From NCBI GenBank assembly GCA_027366165.1, contig DAHXKX010000062.1:1-32273 (forward strand): a DNA stretch of 32,273 nucleotides, written 5' to 3'. Source of the DNA: Actinomycetota bacterium. GTDB taxonomy: Bacteria; Actinomycetota; Acidimicrobiia; Acidimicrobiales; Acidimicrobiaceae. Below are positions 1 to 9,174 of this stretch, one piece after another (positions within the stretch are counted from its first letter, which is position 1; each line of letters starts with the position of its first letter). The translations under genes and the position numbers were made by a program. Under the pieces are notes generated by a model, which was not told the origin of the DNA, did no database searches, and saw only the letters and a list, made by a program, of their open reading frames with translations.

Positions 1-159
1 TACCTCAAATAGAAAGACATTTCCAACTATAATTGCCTGTCATACGTGGGTAATGCGGGAATTCCGGGTCGCGCGGTTACTAAGAAAATTCTAATTCCAG
101 CATAATCCAACTGGCACTTGGGCCTGGGAAACTGTACACAACAAACCAGGAGGTTGAAA

Positions 160-627
160 TTGCTCACAAGAACCGGCTTTATCAAGTTGGCCGCTGCGAT
201 CGGCATCGGGGCAGGGTCCGCGACAGCTATACATGCCGTAACCGTGGTCACGCCTCCGTCGTTGCCTGTTAGCCAAGATGCACCAACGACAACTTCTTCG
301 ACCACAACGACTCAGGACCCGACAGCAGCCGTCTTGAGCAAGCTTTCGAGCGAGGAGGCTAAGCTTCAATCAGAATTGAGTTCCGCCAAATCCGCATTGG
401 CTTCACGACTTCCTGCCCCTGCAATCGACAATGCCAACAGTAACGCGGCCTTTCTTGCCGGAAATTCAACAACGACCTCCATGCCGCCAACCAACGCTAT
501 GACCGGGGCAAGCTCAGCCAAATCCGATGACGGGTCCTCTGATGACTCCGGTGATCACACCACGACCACAGTCTCCGGCAACAATGGGGGTTCGACAACT
601 ACCGCCGTGCAAAAGACGGACAATTAG
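160..627 (+). CDS. Small N-terminal-TM/signal-anchored Thr/Ser/Ala-rich hypothetical protein
   Basis: ORF track starts at TTG 118, but an in-frame TTG at 160 has AGGAGG at 148-153; translation MLTRTGFIKLAAAIGIGAGSATAIHAV followed by a Thr/Ser-rich tail. Confidence 0.6.
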   Translation: MLTRTGFIKLAAAIGIGAGSATAIHAVTVVTPPSLPVSQDAPTTTSSTTTTQDPTAAVLSKLSSEEAKLQSELSSAKSALASRLPAPAIDNANSNAAFLAGNSTTTSMPPTNAMTGASSAKSDDGSSDDSGDHTTTTVSGNNGGSTTTAVQKTDN

Positions 628-644
628 CTCATCAATAAGGCCGA

Positions 645-1109
645 ATGAAGCTTTCTAAGACGCAGCAGACAAAGCTGAGGAAATACGTACCTTTGGTGGT
701 TCTGTATCCACTGTCAACAGGGGTGGGTGTACTGTCAACACTTTACGTTTCCAAGACCATCAACCGCAGTTACCCCGCCTCCAACACTTCAGCCACGACA
801 GCTACCACCACCTCGTCCGCGCAGCCTCCAACCGCCACGACGTTGAGTCCACAACAAGTTCTGGAACAGCAAAGGATTGTCCAGCTTGAGGCACAGATCG
901 CACAACTGAAAAGCCAGATTCAACAGCTTGCCGGCACGGCATTGAGTGGAAAGGGCAGCCAACAGCTTCCGTCGGCCAATGCACCCAGTATCGGAGCGAC
1001 CCAAGCTCCACCCCCCACCACGCAAAGTCTGGCCAACCCGCCAAGAACAGTCGTCACCGCCCCACCTCCAACGCACGGTTCCACTGGAGCATCACGTGCC
1101 CTCGGATAA
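645..1109 (+). CDS. Membrane-anchored hypothetical protein with coiled-coil segment and Pro/Thr-rich tail
   Basis: ATG ORF 154 aa; N-terminal hydrophobic helix (VPLVVLYPLSTGVGVLSTLYV), heptad-like QQRIVQLEAQIAQLKSQIQQL, same strand and close to the next gene. Confidence 0.6.
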   Translation: MKLSKTQQTKLRKYVPLVVLYPLSTGVGVLSTLYVSKTINRSYPASNTSATTATTTSSAQPPTATTLSPQQVLEQQRIVQLEAQIAQLKSQIQQLAGTALSGKGSQQLPSANAPSIGATQAPPPTTQSLANPPRTVVTAPPPTHGSTGASRALG

Positions 1110-2061
1110 CATAGATTTGGCGACCACGATCGACTCATTCCGGGCCATGGCCACTTCAGTCATCGTGTCAGCTTGTCCAACACAGGATGATCAAGACTTT
1201 CAACTGAGCCTTCGACAAGTCGAGGCCATCTTTTCCGAAACGGAACATGCCTGTACCAGGTTCGATCCAACCAGCGACCTATCCCAGTTGAATCAATCGC
1301 CCCAGTCTTGGCACCAAGTCTCTCCATTGTGCTTTACGGCAATCCAAGATGCGTACGAAGCCTACAAACTAACCGACTTCCTCTTCGATCCAAGGATTCT
1401 GACAGACCTGCTGTCACTTGGATACAAGAACTCCTGGACCACTGACAAGCCCGAAGCAAAGTCAACTCAAACACACTCTACGCGAAATCCATTACCTGAA
1501 TGGAAACCAAAGTTCAAAACAAATAACCAGGTCCGAGTTGGCGAGTTTCCAATCGACCTGGGAGGAATTGGCAAAGGGCTTGCCCTAAGGTGGTCTGCGG
1601 AGGCAATCAAATCTGGACAGTCACATTTCCTGATCGAAGCTGGCGGAGATTGCATTTGTTTCGGCGGCGGACCGACCATGAACGGTTGGAACATTGGAGT
1701 CCAAAACCCGTTCCAACCCGAGGGTGACCCGATGATGGTGTTACGACTTAAAGATTTAGCTGTTTGCACCTCGTCCATTGCTGTGAGGAGTTGGTGGCAG
1801 AATGGTGAGTTTCGGCATCACCTCATCAACCCGAAGACTGGAGAACCTGGTGGAAAAGGACTGACGGCCGTTACCGTAGTCGCCAAAGACCCTGCCGAAG
1901 CGGAAATTTGGTCAAAATCACTATTCCTGGTTGGAAAAGACCGTATTAGAGATTTTTCGGAATCCAACAACATCCCAACCGCCTGGATATCTGATCACGG
2001 ACAGGCATTCACGAACTCCTTGATCAGTCCCTATGTAATCTGGAGTGGTACGTCATCATGA
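1096..2061 (+). CDS. apbE: FAD:protein FMN transferase (ApbE family)
   Basis: Motifs FRAMATSVIV, DLGGIGKGLALRWSAEAI, FLIEAGGDCICFGG, HHLINPKTGEP and DPAEAEIWSKSLFLVG are ApbE-like. Start likely GTG 1096 rather than the track's 946. Confidence 0.85.
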   Translation: MPSDNIDLATTIDSFRAMATSVIVSACPTQDDQDFQLSLRQVEAIFSETEHACTRFDPTSDLSQLNQSPQSWHQVSPLCFTAIQDAYEAYKLTDFLFDPRILTDLLSLGYKNSWTTDKPEAKSTQTHSTRNPLPEWKPKFKTNNQVRVGEFPIDLGGIGKGLALRWSAEAIKSGQSHFLIEAGGDCICFGGGPTMNGWNIGVQNPFQPEGDPMMVLRLKDLAVCTSSIAVRSWWQNGEFRHHLINPKTGEPGGKGLTAVTVVAKDPAEAEIWSKSLFLVGKDRIRDFSESNNIPTAWISDHGQAFTNSLISPYVIWSGTSS

Positions 2062-2076
2062 GATCTGCCAACCCAT

Positions 2077-2823
2077 TTGCTCCCAAGAAGGAGAGCGTCC
2101 TCAGTGGCCAAACCAGGTGATACACGGGACAACCCAGTTGACGAATACCTTGAGGATGACGAGCCCCGCTCGCTCATCGCTGACCTGTTTACGGTTGCAA
2201 TCGTCACTGCGAATGCAATCGGCATCGGCTACCTTCTCACGATCTTTGAGTCGCACTATCTCGACCAACCGAAGATGGCGCCATGGCTAATTGCGAGAGC
2301 CAGTGGGATCACCGCATATCTCCTGTTCTGGCTCCTGGCAATGACAGGACTTCTCCTGTCTCACCCATGGAAACACCGAATCAAGCTGCTGCACCCCATC
2401 ACGCGCATGAGATTTCATACCCTCCTGGCTGTTTTCACACTCAGCTTCACCGCCCTCCATATCATGACCATCGTGCTCGACACCTATGCCAATGTCGGCC
2501 TGGTTGGCGCATTAATCCCCTTCAGATCGGCCTACAGGCCGCTTCCAGTTGCCCTGGGGACCACGGGACTGTATGCAGGTATACTGACCGGCCTTTCAGC
2601 AAGACTCAAGATTGGAATCGGGAAACGCGGATGGCTCAATGTTCACAGATTCAGCGTTATATCTCTGATCCTTATCTGGATACACGCCGTTTACGCAGGC
2701 ACTGACAGTTCAGCACTCTCTCTCATGTATCTGGTCACTGCGCTGTTACTGATTGTGTTTGGCTACTCCAGATACACGGCCCAACAGAAAAAGCGGCAAG
2801 CTCAGGTCGAACAGACTAGTTGA
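2077..2823 (+). CDS. Ferric-reductase-like transmembrane protein (putative bis-heme b)
   Basis: Multi-TM protein with two His pairs (FHTLLAVFTLSFTALH and VHRFSVISLILIWIH) typical of the ferric reductase-like TM domain; exact start uncertain. Confidence 0.7.
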   Translation: MLPRRRASSVAKPGDTRDNPVDEYLEDDEPRSLIADLFTVAIVTANAIGIGYLLTIFESHYLDQPKMAPWLIARASGITAYLLFWLLAMTGLLLSHPWKHRIKLLHPITRMRFHTLLAVFTLSFTALHIMTIVLDTYANVGLVGALIPFRSAYRPLPVALGTTGLYAGILTGLSARLKIGIGKRGWLNVHRFSVISLILIWIHAVYAGTDSSALSLMYLVTALLLIVFGYSRYTAQQKKRQAQVEQTS

Positions 2824-3841
2824 AAAACTCCGCCACAGCCTTTGCCACCTCTTCGGGTGAAACATCCAGGAGAGGCTCGTCCAAGAGCCGTTCAAAATAG
2901 GTAACGTCGCTGCGGTAGTACTTGTCAGGATTTGACCTGACCAGTATCCGGAAGACGAGCCTGAAACCAATGTCCAACGATCCGGGACCACCTCCAACCA
3001 CCGAGTAGTTGAAGGCAGAAAAGTTGTACGCCCCGTAATAGGCAAGCACTCGGGCCACGCCGTCAGAGAGATCCGTTATGTTCCGCTGAGATAGTTCGGC
3101 TATATCTGATGCGTTGGCGATAACTCCCCATATCTCCTGGAAACCCCTCGGTGCAAATGGCGTCAACCAAGTGACCGATCCGGTGGTGCCAATGTACCTA
3201 GAACTGTTCTTCTCCTGGCTTACAAGATCGTCAAAGTACGATCTTGAACTACTCTTATGGTACGCCTTAGCACCCTCGACCAATTCCTTTTGGTATTGCA
3301 TAGGTTGAAGGTCATGGGAGGACTGCAGATGAGGATGCACAACTGATGATCCAGAGGATGGCAGATAATTGGCACTGATTGACGACCAGACAAGATCTGG
3401 CCGTGCGGCTTTCACTGCCATGGCGTGCTCCACCATTACCGAGAACGCATCGCTGAGAATTTCAGGTGTGAACTGATCCAGGGTAAGGAAATGTCTTGAG
3501 GTGTCGTATATTCCGACCGAAGAATAGCCGGAATAGGCCATGATATTGGGCACGACAGCCGCCCGGTTCTTTCTGATCCGGCCGGTAGGTACAACATCTG
3601 ATTCAAACGCAAATGTGACCCGTTCAAATACATTTTCGCAAAACGGACAAAAGCCATCCGCCTCAACGATGTCGGTTAGAACCGGTGGTTTCTCAGGCTG
3701 CAGCTTAACACCGGTGAGAATCCGACACGTTTTCAGAGTGAGAGGATCAATTCTCTGCACTAATGGAATTGACTTCCATCTCCCACCATCGGTGACATCC
3801 GGAGCCCTTGCTTCAAGGTTAATCTCACTGAACTCAATCAT
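2816..3841 (-). CDS. Galactose-1-phosphate uridylyltransferase-like (GalT/HIT superfamily) protein
   Basis: CPFCE zinc-type motif, SSGSSVVHPHLQ (HPHxQ active-site pattern), C-terminal SDVTYFERLLDEPL; 341 aa. Confidence 0.7.
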   Translation of the reverse strand: MIEFSEINLEARAPDVTDGGRWKSIPLVQRIDPLTLKTCRILTGVKLQPEKPPVLTDIVEADGFCPFCENVFERVTFAFESDVVPTGRIRKNRAAVVPNIMAYSGYSSVGIYDTSRHFLTLDQFTPEILSDAFSVMVEHAMAVKAARPDLVWSSISANYLPSSGSSVVHPHLQSSHDLQPMQYQKELVEGAKAYHKSSSRSYFDDLVSQEKNSSRYIGTTGSVTWLTPFAPRGFQEIWGVIANASDIAELSQRNITDLSDGVARVLAYYGAYNFSAFNYSVVGGGPGSLDIGFRLVFRILVRSNPDKYYRSDVTYFERLLDEPLLDVSPEEVAKAVAEFFN

Positions 3842-4337
3842 CTCAGTTCCCTTCTTCGCAGAATCAGGCTACCGCCATTTGATGCCCTGCTTTGACACAC
3901 CTGCCAACGATCTGACATTAGTGTAACTCAACTGATAAATCCTGAAAAAAAGCCTCTCGACCTTTCGAAATCCTTTTGACCGTTGATGGGAACGACCTCA
4001 GATGATGGTCTTATGGGAAGGGGAATCGTGGCGCAATTCGAGTAACTGCAACTCGAACCAATTATAGAGTCCCTACCTTCTTGGAGTTCGACCCACCACC
4101 TGAATCTGTCCACCATTTTCCGCGCGCCGCAAAGTGTCGGAGTGGCCACCCGTCTCCCTCGTGACAGCGTCGATAGAGAAAAGCTGTTTCACATATTTAT
4201 CATGATTTACGTCAGACTGCACATCAGTTGATGGGGACCAGCCAATAGTCCCTCACATCCAAAGCAGCCCGCCCGCGAACCAATTCCCGTACCTTCCTCC
4301 AACATCGGTCCATTGCCAAACCCGTAAACTCTAATCA

Positions 4338-5042
4338 ATGACAGACGCCTCGCTGGATGATACCCGACTCAGAGAGTTCTACCCTCTGCCATCTCAATCA
4401 CCCAAGCAAAGGCCGTGGGTGAGAGCGAACTTTGCAACAACCCCAAATGGCGTTATAAAGATCAATGGAACCAGCAGCGGCGTGTCCGGACCACCCGACA
4501 AAGAAGTCTTCAGATTCCTTAGGAACAACTGCGACGCGATACTTGTGGGTGCTGCCACAGCGCGTGCGGAAACCTACTCGACACCGACGCGCAACGCAGG
4601 AACCCCTCCACAACTGGTTGTGGTTACCAACTCATTCGACATAGCTGAGACATCACAATACTTAGATGAAAACAATCCGCCCTTGATTGCCACGAGCAGA
4701 CTCTCCATGTCAAAGAACACAGACCGTGTTGTCCGGATATCCAACACGGCGACGGTACTTGCCTTTGGCGAAAACTCGGTCGACTTCGACGAGCTTTTTT
4801 CGCATCTTTTCGCCCAAGGAATTCGAATCCTCCTCTTCGAAGGAGGACCAGCGGTATTTTCCCAGCTCTTGCTGGACGGACTCGTCGACGAACTCTGCCT
4901 GACCATCTCACCACGAATCGGCAGCGGAACTCCCACTGGATTTGCAGAAATCGGCGCCACCCCACCCATAGAGATGACATTGGCAGGACTGTTTGAAACC
5001 GACGGCTATCTATTTTGCCGGTATCTGATCAAATACATCTAA
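4338..5042 (+). CDS. RibD C-terminal-domain (dihydrofolate reductase-like) pyrimidine reductase family protein
   Basis: RPWVRANFATTPNGVIKINGTSSGVSGPPDKEVFRFLRNNCDAILVGAATARAE and LLFEGGPAVFSQLLLDGLVDELCLTISP; TANNNT-like TAAACT 7 nt before the ATG suggests a leaderless start. Confidence 0.8.
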   Translation: MTDASLDDTRLREFYPLPSQSPKQRPWVRANFATTPNGVIKINGTSSGVSGPPDKEVFRFLRNNCDAILVGAATARAETYSTPTRNAGTPPQLVVVTNSFDIAETSQYLDENNPPLIATSRLSMSKNTDRVVRISNTATVLAFGENSVDFDELFSHLFAQGIRILLFEGGPAVFSQLLLDGLVDELCLTISPRIGSGTPTGFAEIGATPPIEMTLAGLFETDGYLFCRYLIKYI

Positions 5043-5057
5043 GACTTACCTGGACAC

Positions 5058-5094
5058 AATTGAGCCCCTGCTCATTATGAACAGGGGCTCAATT
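5058..5094. terminator. Probable bidirectional intrinsic terminator between convergent RibD_C gene and sdhB
   Basis: Perfect 13-bp inverted repeat AATTGAGCCCCTG / CAGGGGCTCAATT with 11-nt loop, followed by ATTT on +, between stops at 5042 and 5151. Confidence 0.75.
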
Positions 5095-5150
5095 TCAACC
5101 CAGACACCCCAAGCCGCAAGGTCTTCTAAAACAGGCGCTTTACCGTACCG

Positions 5151-5960
5151 TTACTGACTGGCCTTGACCGTTTTCGGATCGGTGCGATAGTTCGCCGCCT
5201 CAGTCGCCGTTTTCTTTGTGCGGCGCAAAATCTTCCGGCCTAACCAAGCAACTGGATCGTAGGATGCATCGACGACACGTTCCTTCAGCGGAATGATCGC
5301 ATTGTCGGTGATCTTTATGTGCTCAGGGCACACCTCGGTACAACACTTGGTGATATTGCAGTAGCCAAGGCCCATCTCCTCACGCAATAGTTCACGCCTG
5401 TCGTTGGTATCGAGTGGATGAGACTCCAGCTCCATGTACCTTATGAACAAGCGTGGCCCCGCGTAATGCTCCTTGTTCTCCTCGTGATCCCTGATCACGT
5501 GACAAATATCCTGGCACATGAAGCACTCGATGCACTTACGAAACTCCTGGCCCCTCTCGACATCAATTTGCTGCATGCGGTAGGTACCGTCCGGACCGGG
5601 TTCCTTGGGTGCGAAGGGGGGGAGCCTGCGTGCCATCTCATAGTTGAACGAGACATCAGTGACTAGGTCGCGAATGATCGGAAACGTCTTCATGGGAGCT
5701 ATTACAACTGGCTCCTCAGTCGGCAGAGTGTCCATCCTCGTCATGCACATAAGGTGTGGAAGCCCATTGATCTCAGCTGAGCACGAGCCGCACTTACCTG
5801 CTTTGCAGTTCCATCTGCAGGCAAGATCCGGGGCATCTTCAGCCTGGATCCGATGAACGACATCCAACACAACCTCACCCTCGGATACCTGGGTCGGAAA
5901 GTCCTGAAATTCGCCTCCCTCGGAGTCTCCACGCCATATTCGCATTACTACTTCGGCCAT
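5151..5960 (-). CDS. sdhB: Succinate dehydrogenase/fumarate reductase iron-sulfur subunit
   Basis: Plant-type 2Fe-2S motif CRWNCKAGKCGSCSAEINGLPHLMC; CIECFMCQDIC and CNITKCCTEVCP cluster motifs; directly downstream of sdhA. Confidence 0.93.
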   Translation of the reverse strand: MAEVVMRIWRGDSEGGEFQDFPTQVSEGEVVLDVVHRIQAEDAPDLACRWNCKAGKCGSCSAEINGLPHLMCMTRMDTLPTEEPVVIAPMKTFPIIRDLVTDVSFNYEMARRLPPFAPKEPGPDGTYRMQQIDVERGQEFRKCIECFMCQDICHVIRDHEENKEHYAGPRLFIRYMELESHPLDTNDRRELLREEMGLGYCNITKCCTEVCPEHIKITDNAIIPLKERVVDASYDPVAWLGRKILRRTKKTATEAANYRTDPKTVKASQ

Positions 5961-7771
5961 CAGTGTGCCCCTTCCTCAAGTAAGGCCTTAAGCTCGTCTG
6001 GCATCTCAGGCAAGGGCTCGGGCGTAACTACGCACTCTCCCGACCCATTGATACGTTGCACAAAGTTGATCTTCCCTAACGCAGGATCTGCCTTTGGAAA
6101 ATCATCGCGGGTATGCCCACCACGGCTCTCTTTGCGCTCAATCGCGCCCATTGTGACCATTGTGCAAACTGACAGCATCGATGGCAGATCCGTTGCTAGG
6201 TTCCAACCCGGGTTGTAAGCTATTCCACCATTGACCGATACGTTGGGAACGCGCTCTTTGAGAGCATCGATTTCACTCAGCGCCTGGGTCAATTCAGATC
6301 CAGTCCTGATGATACCAACAAGATTCTGCATTGTCTCTTGAAGATCACGCTGCAAATCATACGGATTCTCGCCGCCCTCCCGAGCCAAGGGAGCGCGTGC
6401 CTCGTCAATTATCCTTTCGATCTCAGTCGAATCGACCGTTGTCACACTCGTCCTGGACTCGGCGTAATCGGAGGCACCCATGCCAGCCCGCCTACCAAAG
6501 ACCAGAAGATCGGAAAGCGAGTTTCCGCCCAACCGGTTCGCACCATGTAGCCCTCCGGCCACCTCGCCGGCGGCGAACAACCCAGGTACCGTCGACGCGG
6601 CGGTGTCCGGCTCGACCCTAATTCCACCCATAATGTAGTGGCAGGTTGGACCAACCTCCATCGCCTCTTTGGTGATGTCTACGCCTGCCAACTCCTTGAA
6701 CTGGTGATACATTGATGGGAGTTGTCGCTGTATGAATTCGGAGGAACGCCTGGAAGCTATATCCAAATAGACTCCGCCGTGGGGTCCTCCTCTACCAGCT
6801 TTAACTTCAGCGTTGATGGAGCGGGCGACCTCATCTCGAGGAAGAAGCTCGGGAGGCCTTCTGTTGTTGATGTGATCCTCGTACCAACGGTCAGCTTCAG
6901 CCTCGTTGTCGGCAGTTTCCGCCGCGAAGACCTCCGGAATGTAGTTGAACATGAACCGCTGACCCTCAGAGTTGCGCAGAATGCCTCCGTCGCCACGAAC
7001 ACCCTCGGTTACCAGGAGTCCACGCACCGACAATGGCCAGACCATACCTGTTGGATGAAACTGCAGGCATTCCATGTCAATGAGGTCGGCGCCCGCCCAA
7101 AGGGCTAGTGCATGTCCGTCTCCGGTCGACTCCCACGAGTTGGTCGAGTATTTCCAGGACCTTCCAATTCCACCGGTTGCAAGAACGAATGACTTTGCCG
7201 TAAAGACCATCATTTTCCCAGTCGGGCGGTGATAACCAACTGCACCGCTGACCTCTCCGGATGGGTTCTTCAATAGTCTAAGAATTTTCGTCTCCATAAA
7301 GACGTCGATGTCCAGGGCGACCGCCCGCTGCTGGAGCGTCCTTATGAGCTCCAGTCCAGTGCGGTCACCTACGTGAGCAAGCCTTGCATACCGGTGGCCA
7401 CCGAAGTCTCTCTGGTGAATGCGACCGTCATTGGTCCTATCAAAAAGCGCACCCCAGGCTTCAAGTTCATGGATCCGGTCTGGCGACTCCTGGGCATGCA
7501 GCTGGGCCATACGCCAGTTCCCCAACATCTTTCCACCACGAATGGTATCTCTGAAGTGGACTTTCCAGTTGTCTTCGGACCAGACGTTTCCCATCGCCGC
7601 GGCAGCACCACCTTCAGCCATCACAGTATGGGCCTTGCCAAGAAGGGACTTGCAAACAATCGCCGCCCGCAGCCCTCGCTGCTTAGCTTCGATGGCCGCA
7701 CGCAGTCCGGCCCCACCGGCGCCAATGACTACGACATCAAAATCAATCTGTTCATATTCAGCCATAGTCAC
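5960..7771 (-). CDS. sdhA: Succinate dehydrogenase/fumarate reductase flavoprotein subunit
   Basis: DVVVIGAGGAGLRAAIEA Rossmann motif; KAHTVMAEGG (covalent-FAD His motif); QFHPTG; HGANRLGGNSLSDLLVFGRRAG; 603 aa. Confidence 0.95.
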   Translation of the reverse strand: MTMAEYEQIDFDVVVIGAGGAGLRAAIEAKQRGLRAAIVCKSLLGKAHTVMAEGGAAAAMGNVWSEDNWKVHFRDTIRGGKMLGNWRMAQLHAQESPDRIHELEAWGALFDRTNDGRIHQRDFGGHRYARLAHVGDRTGLELIRTLQQRAVALDIDVFMETKILRLLKNPSGEVSGAVGYHRPTGKMMVFTAKSFVLATGGIGRSWKYSTNSWESTGDGHALALWAGADLIDMECLQFHPTGMVWPLSVRGLLVTEGVRGDGGILRNSEGQRFMFNYIPEVFAAETADNEAEADRWYEDHINNRRPPELLPRDEVARSINAEVKAGRGGPHGGVYLDIASRRSSEFIQRQLPSMYHQFKELAGVDITKEAMEVGPTCHYIMGGIRVEPDTAASTVPGLFAAGEVAGGLHGANRLGGNSLSDLLVFGRRAGMGASDYAESRTSVTTVDSTEIERIIDEARAPLAREGGENPYDLQRDLQETMQNLVGIIRTGSELTQALSEIDALKERVPNVSVNGGIAYNPGWNLATDLPSMLSVCTMVTMGAIERKESRGGHTRDDFPKADPALGKINFVQRINGSGECVVTPEPLPEMPDELKALLEEGAH

Positions 7772-7774
7772 CCT

Positions 7775-8605
7775 TTAGAAAATCTTCGGGTCAGTGATGA
7801 CACCACTGGCCACAAGTCGGACATAAAGATCGGTGAGAGCCACAAAGCTCAGACTCACCCAAGCCAGCTGCATGTGCTTGGCATTCAAAGGCGTTATGAT
7901 CTTCCACAAACCATGGCGCACCGGGTGCTTTGAAAATTCGTTGACGTGACCGCCGCATAGATGTCTACACGCATGACAAGACACTGAGTAGAACCAGAGA
8001 AGCACGGCATTCGCGCACAACACAATGGTTCCGACACTTACACCAATTCCGCCTGCGCCTGGCATCCGAAATGCCATCACGGCGTCAATTGTCAACATGA
8101 TGTTCAACAAAACTCCAAGAACAAAGAAGTAACGGTGGATGTTTTGAATGATCAGTGGGAATCTTGTCTCACCTGTGTACTTCTTGTGGCCATCTGTAAC
8201 TCCGCAGGCCTGAGGAGAGTGCCAGAATGAGCGGTAGTAAGCCTTCCTGTAATAGTAGCAAGTGACCCGAAATCCAAGTGGAATGATCAAGATCACAAGG
8301 GCTGGCGAGTAAGTCCACCAGTGCAATAAAAAGCTGCCGTGCGACCCCGGCACGCAACTGGCGCCGACACATGGAGAGTAGAAAGGCGAGATCAAATCAC
8401 GGTGCGAACTAGCTCCCACATAATAATTACTGTTCTGGAAAGCGGCCCATGTGGCGTAGACAACAAAAAGAAGTAAGTAGCCTTGCGTGATTAACGGCGA
8501 CCTCTTCCAACTGTCCCGACGCAACGTTCGAACTCTAGGGCCACCTCGTGCTCCCCCCAATACCAGCGGCACTGGTGCCGGTCTGATTCCCTCTTGCGTA
8601 CTCAA
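7775..8605 (-). CDS. sdhC: Succinate dehydrogenase membrane anchor subunit, Sdh1-like (single multi-TM, Cys/His-rich)
   Basis: Five or so hydrophobic segments, first gene of the anchor-SdhA-SdhB operon, TTG start with GGAGGA at proper spacing; motifs SVSCHACRHLCGGHVNEF and FWHSPQACGV. Confidence 0.75.
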   Translation of the reverse strand: MSTQEGIRPAPVPLVLGGARGGPRVRTLRRDSWKRSPLITQGYLLLFVVYATWAAFQNSNYYVGASSHRDLISPFYSPCVGASCVPGSHGSFLLHWWTYSPALVILIIPLGFRVTCYYYRKAYYRSFWHSPQACGVTDGHKKYTGETRFPLIIQNIHRYFFVLGVLLNIMLTIDAVMAFRMPGAGGIGVSVGTIVLCANAVLLWFYSVSCHACRHLCGGHVNEFSKHPVRHGLWKIITPLNAKHMQLAWVSLSFVALTDLYVRLVASGVITDPKIF

Positions 8606-9097
8606 GCGTTCCTCCAGTTATGATCAAAGCACATTAAGCGACGAAACAGTCAGACTAATGCGGCCCATTTCTTGGTTTGCATCCGACATCCGCAAACTCC
8701 CCGAAGTCATCTCCCAATACGACCAGCCCCAGTGATGCGACTTGAGATGATGACTTGAAAAGCACTAACCGCAGCAACTAACTCTTCCGGAAATCCCAAA
8801 ATATACGTTCATTTAAGACCCTCAGTGGCTCGTGGCACCACGAGTAAATCGGCTGATTGCAAGCCATTCACCTCATGACCTCCCAGTCAAAGAAGACGAA
8901 TCTACAATAAGCCACAACGCAGGCCACGGCAAATCAAAGGTACATATATGCCAGATGGCCGACTCAAATGTTGCCGCGTTGCCATGAATCACAAATGATC
9001 ATATAACCAAGCTTTCACCCAGCGACTAAACCTTAGCATCCTGCCAATTGCAAACTGTGACACTTCAGCAAAGTAAATTGCCAGATTCAATACAAAA

Positions 9098-9130
9098 GCA
9101 GGGGCGCCCACTCTGGAACTCCACCCCTGC
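9098..9130 (-). terminator. Putative intrinsic terminator of the ABC transporter operon
   Basis: GCAGGGG (9098-9104) / CCCCTGC (9124-9130) stem, with AAAA at 9094-9097 giving TTTT on the minus strand; downstream of the permease stop at 9175. Confidence 0.55.
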
Positions 9131-9174
9131 AATTTGCCAAGCACAAGCAGGCCCAGGCCTACGAACGCTCAATA

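Noticed and set aside
3223-3246. CAAGATCG-TCAAAGTA-CGATCTTG inverted repeat
   Set aside because: Short repeat within the GalT-like coding region, no regulatory context.
3928-4149. Minus-strand 73-aa ORF and T-arm-like string GGAGTTCGACCCACCA near 4080-4096, considered as tRNA remnant
   Set aside because: No complementary T-stem or acceptor stem could be built; only a 7-bp TTCGAGT/ACTCGAA hairpin is present. Not enough for a tRNA or gene call.
5483-5499. CGTGATC-CCT-GATCACG inverted repeat
   Set aside because: Within conserved sdhB coding sequence; explainable by codon usage.
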